NCBI GenBank assembly: GCA_009774615.1
Contig: VSOC01000016.1
Coordinates: 1-37,479 of the forward strand
Direction of reading: 5' to 3'
Source: Lachnospiraceae bacterium
Lineage (GTDB): Bacteria; Bacillota; Clostridia; Lachnospirales; Lachnospiraceae
DNA length: 37,479 nucleotides
In this document: positions 30,997 to 37,479 of the stretch, one piece after another
How positions within the stretch are numbered: the first letter of the stretch is position 1
Layout of the letters: the number at the start of each line of letters is the position of its first letter
The notes under the pieces: generated by a model
Databases searched by the model: none
The model's input: the letters and a program-made list of their open reading frames with translations, nothing else
What the model was told of the DNA's origin: nothing
Program-made: the position numbers and the translations under genes

Positions 30997-32607
30997 TTAA
31001 TCCCCCAGCATATTGCGGATGGTCTTTGGGGTTCGGTAATTCCACGGGGAAATCTTAATTCCGCTCCGGCTACTTGCCGCGTGAACGATCTGCCCGTTGC
31101 CGATATAAATTGCCACATGATTGACCGTACCGCCGCTGTTGGCATAGAATACCAAATCGCCGGGGCGCATCTGGCTGGAATTTACTGCTTTTCCCATCTG
31201 GGCCTGTGAACCGGAATAGTGCGGAAGGCTTACGCCAAACTGTTTCATCACCTGCATGGTAAATCCGGAGCAGTCCACGCCGTTGGTCAGGCTGGTTCCG
31301 CCCCATACATAGCGGTTTCCGACAAACTGCAGGGCATAGTTGACTAATTTTGACCGCAGGGAAGCGGCTGCCTGTGCTGCCTCCTCCACCGGCGAGAATT
31401 TAATTGCTTCGGCAAGGGCATAGCGAACCTCGACATTATTATCCCGGGTTGCAATGTAGGCTTTATCGCTGTCCTCCGTATCCAGTTCAATCTGTACCCA
31501 GCCGTCAAGCTGCTCTAAGACATGGTAGCGCTCTTCCTTGGAAATCTGTGTCCAGATGGAGGCATCGGTGGTAGGCTCTGTCCGCACGTTTAACATATCC
31601 GTATTGACAATCGCCATCAAAGCAGCCTCCTGCATGGCAATATCCTTTGCCGCCTGCCCGGTTGCCGTGTACTGGGGGTCGGCGGAAATATAGCCGGTGA
31701 TCTTGCCGGATTTAATCTTATACCAGCCGTCTAAGGTTTCCAGGATCTCTCCTGCCGCCTTGCTGGTCATCTTTCCGATAATCTTTCCGTCGGACTTTGG
31801 CTCTTCCCGGATATTCAGGTAATTATCCACCTTGGAAATTACGAGGTTATCGTACATATCAATAGCCATCGCCACCAGATCCAGCTTTTTCGCTTCATTT
31901 AAGGCATAGCGCACTTCAACATAGTCGGCGGAAATATAGCCGTCCTCAATCTGTATCCAGCCCTCTACGGCACCGTAGATGGCGTAGCGCTCATTTTTAA
32001 GAACCTGTCCGACTACATTGGCAGCGTCGGTAACCGGCTCGGAGCGGATATTTAACTTGTCCGCAAGGACTACCGCCCGGGGAATAACATAAGGTCTGGC
32101 GGCTTCTATGGCTTCCTCGCCCCGGGTAACATACTGCCCGTGAATATAGCCGTCAATCCCGCCGGAGGTGATATGCAGCCATTCGCCGCTCTCTTCTAAG
32201 ACCTCACAGGCACTGTTTTGCTCCAGTTTTCCGATAATCTTTCCGTTTTCCGGTGCCTCCCGCACATTTAGATAGCCTTCGACCTGGATAAAGCCAAGGT
32301 TGGTGTAGGAATCTAAAACGGCCTGAACCTGGTTAGTGCGTTCGATTTCTGCCTCTTCTTCCGGGGAAAGCGTGGGTTCGGTTTCCGGTTCCGGCGCAGG
32401 GGTTGTTTCCTCTGTGGGTGAAACCTCCTGGGTTTCGGAAACTTCTGTGGTTTTTCCTTTGCTCCTGCTAAAGAGAAAGAAACCTGCACCCCCCAGAACA
32501 AGAACCAGCACACCTGCGGCTACGGCTATGCGTAAAGGTTCCACCCTTCTCTTTCTCCTGCGTCTGGCCCGGCTTAACCTCGCCATGTAATCTTTATTAT
32601 CCGACAT
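30997..32607 (-). CDS. SH3-domain NlpC/P60 cell-wall hydrolase
   Basis: The protein has an N-terminal Arg/Lys-rich cytoplasmic stretch (RARRRRKRR), one transmembrane helix at about 28-48, and a Pro/Glu/Thr-rich spacer. Four bacterial SH3 units follow, each with an LNVREAP- or LNIRSEP-type motif and a G-W-x-x-I strand. A C-terminal NlpC/P60 peptidase domain (about 425-536) ends it. The catalytic triad is readable: Cys446 in DCSGF, His497 in VNHVAIYIG and the third polar residue His509 in IVHAA. The family cuts D-Glu to diamino-acid bonds in peptidoglycan stems. Start ATG 32607 has AGGAG seven bases upstream; the longer frame to 32664 has no such support. The enzyme should sit outside the cell, tethered to the membrane. 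Confidence 0.92.
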   Translation of the reverse strand: MSDNKDYMARLSRARRRRKRRVEPLRIAVAAGVLVLVLGGAGFFLFSRSKGKTTEVSETQEVSPTEETTPAPEPETEPTLSPEEEAEIERTNQVQAVLDSYTNLGFIQVEGYLNVREAPENGKIIGKLEQNSACEVLEESGEWLHITSGGIDGYIHGQYVTRGEEAIEAARPYVIPRAVVLADKLNIRSEPVTDAANVVGQVLKNERYAIYGAVEGWIQIEDGYISADYVEVRYALNEAKKLDLVAMAIDMYDNLVISKVDNYLNIREEPKSDGKIIGKMTSKAAGEILETLDGWYKIKSGKITGYISADPQYTATGQAAKDIAMQEAALMAIVNTDMLNVRTEPTTDASIWTQISKEERYHVLEQLDGWVQIELDTEDSDKAYIATRDNNVEVRYALAEAIKFSPVEEAAQAAASLRSKLVNYALQFVGNRYVWGGTSLTNGVDCSGFTMQVMKQFGVSLPHYSGSQAQMGKAVNSSQMRPGDLVFYANSGGTVNHVAIYIGNGQIVHAASSRSGIKISPWNYRTPKTIRNMLGD

Positions 32608-32675
32608 ATCATCACTCCTCAATCGCTGAATACGGCAAGTTTTCTGTGCACAGAATATTGCCAAATACTTATTTA

Positions 32676-32704
32676 GTTATACCACAAGACGACAAAGTAG
32701 GAAA
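32676..32704 (-). promoter_or_regulatory. candidate promoter of the wall-hydrolase gene
   Basis: On the minus strand TATAAC (32676-32681) with an extended TGG stands 17 bases from a poor -35, TTTCCT (32699-32704). The transcript would have a leader of about 60 bases. Confidence 0.4.
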
Positions 32705-32838
32705 CCTGTAATTTATTAAAATTCTATTACAAACAAAATACCGCAGGCATTGGGAAAAAAAATTATCAGTATTTACCATATAAAACGATGTGTTTTTTGT
32801 ATTTTTTTTGGAAATCATCGTTAATTCTTTTGCAATTA

Positions 32839-32867
32839 TTGACAGTTTTTTTGGTTTTCGCTAAGAT
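32839..32867 (+). promoter_or_regulatory. promoter of the PsiE-family gene
   Basis: TTGACA (32839-32844), 17 bases, TAAGAT (32862-32867). The -10 box lies inside the first of two TTTCGCTAA repeats; the second is 25 bases on, in the leader. A repressor or activator could act here. Confidence 0.75.
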
Positions 32868-32919
32868 ATTGATATTAAGATTTCGCTAAAATTAATGATG
32901 GATAAGGAGGAATAATTGC

Positions 32920-33345
32920 ATGAAGGCAACCCATTCAAAAGCAGTGAAAATCCAAAGAATGATTTTCTATATTTCCATTTATCTGGAAATTCTTCTGGCA
33001 TTTATTGTAATTATTGCCATTGGTATTACCCTTTTATCTGTACCGCACGGGCTTCTTGTTTTGTATCAGGGTGGGGGATTTAATAACTTTCTTCAGGCTT
33101 TGTTTGATATTATTATCGGGATTGAGCTGCTGAAAATGCTCTGCCGCCATGATTTGGATTCGGTGGTTGAAGTGCTGATGTTTGCGGTTGCCAGGGAAAT
33201 GGTTATTAATCATATGCCGATTATTGAAACATTGATTGGGATTATTGCCATTGCGGTTTTATTTAGTATACGAAAGTTTTTGTTTGTGTCGGCGCTGGAT
33301 AAAGAAAATCCGGATCGGATGTCGGGGGAGATGGACGAGCGGTAG
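32920..33345 (+). CDS. PsiE-family membrane protein
   Basis: The 141-residue protein has four hydrophobic segments (about 13-37, 40-55, 60-75 and 95-122) and the segment FNNFLQALFDIIIGIELLKM followed by RHDLDSVVEVLMFAVAREMV. I recognise this as the phosphate-starvation-inducible PsiE family, whose biochemical function is unknown. The ATG at 32920 follows a GGAGG with about eight bases of spacing, and the promoter at 32839-32867 is strong. It converges on phoR, and the phoB and phosphate transporter genes next to it fit the phosphate theme. Family membership is from motif recall; PsiE itself was defined in E. coli by its regulation, and no Pho box was proved here. Confidence 0.75.
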   Translation: MKATHSKAVKIQRMIFYISIYLEILLAFIVIIAIGITLLSVPHGLLVLYQGGGFNNFLQALFDIIIGIELLKMLCRHDLDSVVEVLMFAVAREMVINHMPIIETLIGIIAIAVLFSIRKFLFVSALDKENPDRMSGEMDER

Positions 33346-33348
33346 GGA

Positions 33349-33386
33349 AAAGCGTGATTTGTTTTTATTGGCAGAAATCACGCTTT
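33349..33386. terminator. bidirectional terminator between psiE-like gene and phoR
   Basis: AAAGCGTGATTT (33349-33360) pairs perfectly with AAATCACGCTTT (33375-33386) across a 14-base loop. It lies directly after the PsiE-family stop and overlaps the phoR stop codon (33378-33380). The A-rich and T-rich ends give a short U-tract on each strand. Confidence 0.8.
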
Positions 33387-34787
33387 GGGTATCTGGGATG
33401 TGCGGATCGGTAAGGTTATCGTGAAGCAGCTTCCTTTTCCGGGGGCGGAGGTGAGTTCTATTGTTCCCTGCGCGTGGTTTACGATGTGTTTGACGATAGA
33501 AAGACCCAGGCCGGTTCCGCCTTGTTTGCGGCTCCGGCTTTTGTCCACCCGGTAGAAGCGTTCAAAGATTCTTTCCTGGGCTTCTTTGGGGATGCCTGCG
33601 CCGTTGTCCTGTACTGTGAGGACGATGTTTTTCTGGGCTTTGTGTACGTTTACCTGGACGCGGCCGCCGGGGTGGTTGTATTTGACGGCATTGGTGAGGA
33701 GGTTTAAGCAGAGTTGGTGCATCTGCTGGGGGATGGCTTCGATGGTGACGGGCGGGCAGTTGACGGAGATGGTAATTTCCAGTTCTTTTGTCAGAGGTTC
33801 TAGGGTGATTAGGATTTCGGAAAGGAGTTTCTGCAAATCTACCGTGGTTGGGGATTCTTTGATTTCATTCGCTTCTAAGCGGGAGATCATCAGGATATCG
33901 TTGATCAGGCTGGTCATATGGACGGCCTCTTTTTTGATTCGGCAGATGAAGTCCTGTTTTATGGTGTCGTCTTTGATGTTGTTCTGTTCCAAGAGTTCGG
34001 CATAGCCCTGGATGGAGGTTAAGGGGGTTTTTAGTTCGTGGGAAGCGTTGCTGAAAAATTCCTGGCGAATGGTGCGTTCTTTTTCCAATTGTTCGACGTA
34101 CTGTTTCAGGCGGACGGACATTTCTGCGGCGGTTTTTCCAATAAGGTTGATTTCTTCGTATGGACATGGGGTAATTTCCAGATCCATGGCGCTGCCGTGA
34201 ACTTTTTTCATCTCATGGGCAAGCTGGAGGATGGGTTTGGTTACGGAAGATACCAGGCGATCGGCTGCGCCAAGGGAAACGAAAACAGCGATGGCAAAGC
34301 TGAGCCAGGCGGCGGGAAGTAAAAGAGTGATGTATTCCCTGAGTCCCAGGAAAGGGACGCCAAGGCGGAGAATCAGATCCTGATGGGAGGAGCGGAAGGC
34401 GACGTAGAGCATGGTTTTTTTCAGGGTATGGGAATAGCGGGCGGCGTGGCCTTTTCCGGTTTTTATGGCTTCCACCACCTCTTCCCGGGCCAGATGGTTG
34501 TCCATTCCTGAAGCATCCACGCCGGTATCGGCAGCTACTTTGCCGTCGGAGAGGATCAGGGTAAGGCGGCTTTGGTTTTTTCCGATTACGGATTCCATCT
34601 GCTTTACCTGTTTGTTAAGATCGCCCTGATAATCCAGGATACAGTCCAGGGTTTCTAAGGTGTAGAGCATGTCTTTTCTTGCTGTTTTCAGCATACGGCT
34701 GCTGCTGGCAATGTAAAAGATAATACTGTTCAGCAGCAATGCAGCTAAAAGTACACGAATAAACTGAATAAAAATGGCTTTCCGCAA
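33378..34787 (-). CDS. phoR: PhoR-type sensor histidine kinase
   Basis: The 469-residue kinase has two transmembrane helices (about 9-28 and 152-174) around an extracytoplasmic domain of about 120 residues. A HAMP-like linker follows, then HisKA with FFSNASHELKTPLTSIQGYA (phosphorylated His250), then HATPase boxes: N in LCLNLLTNAVKYN, DNGAGIP, FERFYRVDKSRSRKQGGTG and GLGLSIVKHI. No PAS domain is obvious. It sits 104 bases after phoB. The start is a TTG with GAGG eight bases upstream. PhoR-type naming rests on the domain plan and the adjacent phosphate transporter; another ligand is possible. The coding strand here is richer in C than G, unlike most neighbours. Confidence 0.88.
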   Translation of the reverse strand: MRKAIFIQFIRVLLAALLLNSIIFYIASSSRMLKTARKDMLYTLETLDCILDYQGDLNKQVKQMESVIGKNQSRLTLILSDGKVAADTGVDASGMDNHLAREEVVEAIKTGKGHAARYSHTLKKTMLYVAFRSSHQDLILRLGVPFLGLREYITLLLPAAWLSFAIAVFVSLGAADRLVSSVTKPILQLAHEMKKVHGSAMDLEITPCPYEEINLIGKTAAEMSVRLKQYVEQLEKERTIRQEFFSNASHELKTPLTSIQGYAELLEQNNIKDDTIKQDFICRIKKEAVHMTSLINDILMISRLEANEIKESPTTVDLQKLLSEILITLEPLTKELEITISVNCPPVTIEAIPQQMHQLCLNLLTNAVKYNHPGGRVQVNVHKAQKNIVLTVQDNGAGIPKEAQERIFERFYRVDKSRSRKQGGTGLGLSIVKHIVNHAQGTIELTSAPGKGSCFTITLPIRTSQIPKA

Positions 34788-34890
34788 AATCTTTTCCTCA
34801 ACTTCCTTGTTTTATCCTTTATCTTATCTGCCTGCTGTCCCCTGTTCTGCTGGCATACTCTGATTTGTTCTGTCAGGTTTTTCTGACCTG

Positions 34891-35610
34891 TTACCCGTTT
34901 TCCTGCCGGGCTGTTTCTGTATCCAACATCCGATAGCCTACTCCCCTTATGGTTTTAATACAGGCTCCGTTTCTGTCGCCGAGTTTTTGTCTTAGGGTTT
35001 TGATGTGCATGTCCAAGGTTCGGCTTTCTCCCTCATAGTCGTAGCCCCATATCTTATTCAGCAGTTCTTCCCTGGTCAGGATTCGGGAGTGGTTTTCCAT
35101 CAGGCAGATAAGAAGGTCGTATTCTTTTTTGGTTAAATCTACGGCACTTCCGCCGCTGAAAACTTCGCGTGTCTGTTTATCTGCCTGGATTGCTCCGACT
35201 TTGATTTGCTTTTTGTTTTCCCCTTCCTCTTCTTTTCTGGTTCGGCGCAGAAGGCTTCGGATGCGGGCGGAGAGTTCCAGGATGCCGAAGGGTTTGACCA
35301 TGTAGTCATCGGCCCCGCCGTCTAAGCCCTCGACCTTATCCAGTTCCTTGTCCTTTGCTGTTAATAAAAGGATGGGAAGCTGGCTTAGTTTTGGATTTCT
35401 TTTACTGCGTATGGCTTTAATAGCATCGGTTCCGTCCATTCCGGGCAGCATCCAGTCAAATACAGCCAGATCCGGCGCTTTCTCCTCCATACGGACAAGG
35501 GCTTCCTCTGCAGTTTCAAAAGCTTCCGTTTGATAGCCAAAACCTGTGAGAGCTACGGAGAGTAAATTTCGTATATTTTCATCGTCCTCAACAATATAAA
35601 TGGTGTTCAC
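34891..35610 (-). CDS. phoB: PhoB/OmpR-family response regulator
   Basis: The receiver domain (1-120) has the acidic pair Asp9/Asp10, phosphorylated Asp52 in VFDWMLPGMDG, Thr84 and Lys106. The C-terminal winged-helix DNA-binding domain (about 140-230) has LTKKEYDLLICLMEN, TREELLNKIWGYDYEGESR and VDMHIKTLRQKLG-like residues ending in IRGVGYRM. Length 239 is normal. The start codon is a GTG at 35610, with AAGGG about 12 bases upstream. It precedes phoR on the same strand and follows the phosphate transporter, so the transporter-regulator-sensor set is probably one unit. Assignment to the Pho response is inferred from context. Confidence 0.88.
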   Translation of the reverse strand: MNTIYIVEDDENIRNLLSVALTGFGYQTEAFETAEEALVRMEEKAPDLAVFDWMLPGMDGTDAIKAIRSKRNPKLSQLPILLLTAKDKELDKVEGLDGGADDYMVKPFGILELSARIRSLLRRTRKEEEGENKKQIKVGAIQADKQTREVFSGGSAVDLTKKEYDLLICLMENHSRILTREELLNKIWGYDYEGESRTLDMHIKTLRQKLGDRNGACIKTIRGVGYRMLDTETARQENG

Positions 35611-35770
35611 GTTCTGTTTATTCCCTTCTGCATCTGCTGCTGGTTCTCCTGCATATGCTGACCATATGCTTGCTGACCGTTTCTTTCTGCGTATGATGCC
35701 GCCGTTCTTTTTCTGTATTTTCCTGATTCCTGTCGGTTTTTATCATTTAAGAAAGTGTTGCTGCCCTCTA

Positions 35771-37435
35771 TTATACCTCATCCCGCACATAACCTGCAAT
35801 ATTTAATGCATGATCGGATACCCGTTCCAGATTATTGATGACATCGAGGAAAATTACGCCGCTTTCGGTCTGGCACTGCCGGTTGGACAGGCGTTCGATG
35901 TGTTGTTCCCGCAAATCTTCTTCCAGGCTGTCCACCCGCTCTTCGCTTTGAATCACCAGACGGACTTTGGACATATCGTGGTCTTTTCTGGCGGTTAATG
36001 CGTGTTCTACGGAAGCGGCGGCGGCAGAAAGCATTTCCCGAAGGTCAGCGCTGGCTTTCTGGGAGAAATGAATCTGGTTTTGAATCTTTTCCCCGGCAAG
36101 TTCAGCCAGGTTTTCGCTGTGATCGCCAATCCGCTCAATATCGCTGACCGTGTAAAAGAGATTTTTTACCACGAGCTGCTGTGCCTCATTTAAGGACAGA
36201 TGGTTGATTTTAACCAGATAGTCTGTCAGCATCCGTTCCATGCGGTTAATCATTTTTTCATTTTCAATAACCTCTTCCATCTCGGCGGCATTATTCTGCA
36301 ATAAGGCTTCTCCGGCAATCCGCAGGTTCATTAACGAAATTTCCCCCATCCGTACTACTTCCTGCTCTGCATTTTCGATGGCAAAGGCAGGGTTTTCCAG
36401 GATACGGCTGTCCAGACGGCGCTGCATCTCGGCTTCCAGGCCCAAATCGTTCTTTTTTTCGTCCTCCGTTTCTTTTCCATCTTTTACCAGAAGGCAGGAA
36501 AGTTTTACCAGAAGGGCGGAAAAGGGAAATAAAAGAATGGTATTGCTTACATTAAATATGGTATGAAAAACGGAGATTTCCACACTGTTGATAGGTGAGG
36601 CGGAAAATGCAGGCCAGAGGAAAAATATCCCCCACATCAGCACGCCGAACAGCACCGCGCCCACACAGTTGAATAAAAGATGAATGACCGCCGCCCGTTT
36701 GGCTGTCTGGTGTGCGCCCATACAGGAAAGAAGGGCAGTTACACAGGTGCCGATATTCTGTCCCAGGGTGATAAATACCGCTGATTTCCAGTTTACCATC
36801 CCATTAAGCGCTAAGGTTTGCAGGATGCCCACAGAGGCCGACGAACTCTGGATCACTGCGGTTACTGCCGCGCCTGCCAGAATTCCCAGAAACGGATTCT
36901 TTCCCAGCACGGAAAATGCCTGGGCAAAGATAGGAGCATCCCGGTAGGGTTTTATGGAAGAGGACATAAAATCCAGTCCGATAAATAAAAAGCCAAATCC
37001 GGTTAATATTTCTCCCATCTGCCTTTTTTTCGCATCCCGGGCAAACAAAACAATCCCCGCACCGATTCCTACCAGAAGAGGGGCGAAAAACTCTGGCTTT
37101 AGCATCTCCCCCCACTCGCTCATGGAAACAATCCAGCTTGTCACCGTCGTTCCGATATTTGCCCCCATAATCATCCCTACGGCCTGCGTCAGATTCATCA
37201 TTCCCGCATTGACAAAACCCACCACCATAACCGTGGTTGCCGACGAACTCTGCACAATTGCCGTGATTCCTGCTCCGATAAGCACACCTAAGAGCCGATT
37301 GGAGGTCAATACCCCCAAAAGTTGCTGCATCCGGCTTCCCGCCGACTTCTGCAGGCCGTCCGCCATGCTGTTCATCCCATATAAAAACATCCCCAGGCCG
37401 CCTGTAAACTGAAACAAAACGCCAAGACCTTCCAT
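35771..37435 (-). CDS. NptA-type Na+/phosphate cotransporter with PhoU-like domain
   Basis: The 554-residue protein has about eight membrane helices in two inverted halves, each with the Na/Pi cotransporter QSSS motif: QSSSATT at 62-68 and QSSSASVG at 196-203. GANIGTTVTS and GQNIGTCVTALLS follow the two motifs. From about 345 a soluble helical PhoU-like domain extends to the C-terminus; its second half contains LFYTVSDIERIGDHSENLAE and NNLERVSDHALNIAGYV, the repeated metal-binding D-x-E-R-x-x-D-H pattern of PhoU. It probably takes up phosphate with sodium and monitors cell phosphate. AGGAGGG precedes the ATG at 37435. The stop lies 160 bases before phoB, and that gap shows no clear terminator. 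Confidence 0.92.
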   Translation of the reverse strand: MEGLGVLFQFTGGLGMFLYGMNSMADGLQKSAGSRMQQLLGVLTSNRLLGVLIGAGITAIVQSSSATTVMVVGFVNAGMMNLTQAVGMIMGANIGTTVTSWIVSMSEWGEMLKPEFFAPLLVGIGAGIVLFARDAKKRQMGEILTGFGFLFIGLDFMSSSIKPYRDAPIFAQAFSVLGKNPFLGILAGAAVTAVIQSSSASVGILQTLALNGMVNWKSAVFITLGQNIGTCVTALLSCMGAHQTAKRAAVIHLLFNCVGAVLFGVLMWGIFFLWPAFSASPINSVEISVFHTIFNVSNTILLFPFSALLVKLSCLLVKDGKETEDEKKNDLGLEAEMQRRLDSRILENPAFAIENAEQEVVRMGEISLMNLRIAGEALLQNNAAEMEEVIENEKMINRMERMLTDYLVKINHLSLNEAQQLVVKNLFYTVSDIERIGDHSENLAELAGEKIQNQIHFSQKASADLREMLSAAAASVEHALTARKDHDMSKVRLVIQSEERVDSLEEDLREQHIERLSNRQCQTESGVIFLDVINNLERVSDHALNIAGYVRDEV

Positions 37436-37479
37436 GCTTTTTTCCCTCCTGTTAAAAATAGATATGTGCTGAGCAAACC

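Larger units (their letters stand above)
32608..32919. other. 312-base divergent intergenic region
   Basis: This AT-rich gap separates the minus-strand wall hydrolase from the plus-strand PsiE-family gene. It holds a promoter for each (32676-32704 and 32839-32867) and a pair of TTTCGCTAA direct repeats (32856-32864, 32881-32889). Between about 32710 and 32830 I see only A/T runs. No small gene is evident. Confidence 0.6.

Noticed and set aside
34800..34890. Terminator between phoB and phoR
   Set aside because: Only overlapping five-pair stems around GTCAG/CTGAC are present, with no convincing U-tract; co-transcription is more likely.
1..37479. CRISPR array, tRNA or rRNA genes
   Set aside because: I saw no regularly spaced repeats beyond the 30-base units in spoIIIE and no tRNA or rRNA signatures.

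Overview
The window looks like chromosome from a spore-forming clostridial Firmicute, most likely a gut Lachnospiraceae. This rests on gene content and order: a PASTA-kinase/phosphatase pair, SpoIIIE beside a TepA-type protease, formate-THF ligase, an ECF vitamin transporter, and the priA-def-fmt-rsmB-rlmN-stp-prkC-rsgA-rpe-thiN order also known from Bacillus subtilis. Base composition is moderate in GC apart from the AT-richer left end. No species call is possible from sequence reading alone.

Positions 1-2950 are a decayed accessory region. It holds short palindromes, a candidate type I toxin-antitoxin cassette (a 32-residue membrane peptide on the minus strand converging with a small structured RNA on the plus strand), a LacI-type helix-turn-helix fragment, an intact GNAT acetyltransferase, a frameshifted tnpV, and the first 30 codons of mscL fused to the last 28 codons of an IS200/IS605 tnpB. 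An unrecognised four-helix membrane protein follows (2967-3527, plus strand).

Positions 3647-7689 carry minus-strand serS, pdxY, a probable vitamin B6 ECF substrate-binding component and thiN. From 7036 to 22185 runs a dense housekeeping block read from right to left: murE, murF, priA, def, fmt, a YugP-type metallopeptidase, rsmB, rlmN, stp, prkC, rsgA, rpe and thiN. Many of these genes overlap or abut. They cover cell-wall precursor synthesis, replication restart, initiator-tRNA formylation and deformylation, rRNA modification, Ser/Thr phosphosignalling, ribosome maturation and thiamine activation. Upstream lie fhs, spoIIIE/ftsK with an unusually long linker, and tepA.

Positions 28469-30804 encode a two-gene citrate synthase-isocitrate dehydrogenase operon. 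It has a near-consensus promoter, a terminator hairpin inside the leader and a terminator at the end. Next is a secreted or membrane-anchored SH3-NlpC/P60 wall hydrolase (30997-32607). The right end is phosphate-themed: a PsiE-family protein on the plus strand, then minus-strand phoR, phoB and an NptA-type Na+/phosphate cotransporter.

Several start codons were moved downstream of the longest open frame because that start sits in or before the Shine-Dalgarno sequence (serS, pdxY, stp, rsmB, priA, murF, spoIIIE, tepA, the NlpC/P60 protein). The best candidate for an undescribed system is the small toxin-antitoxin-like cassette at about 490-770.
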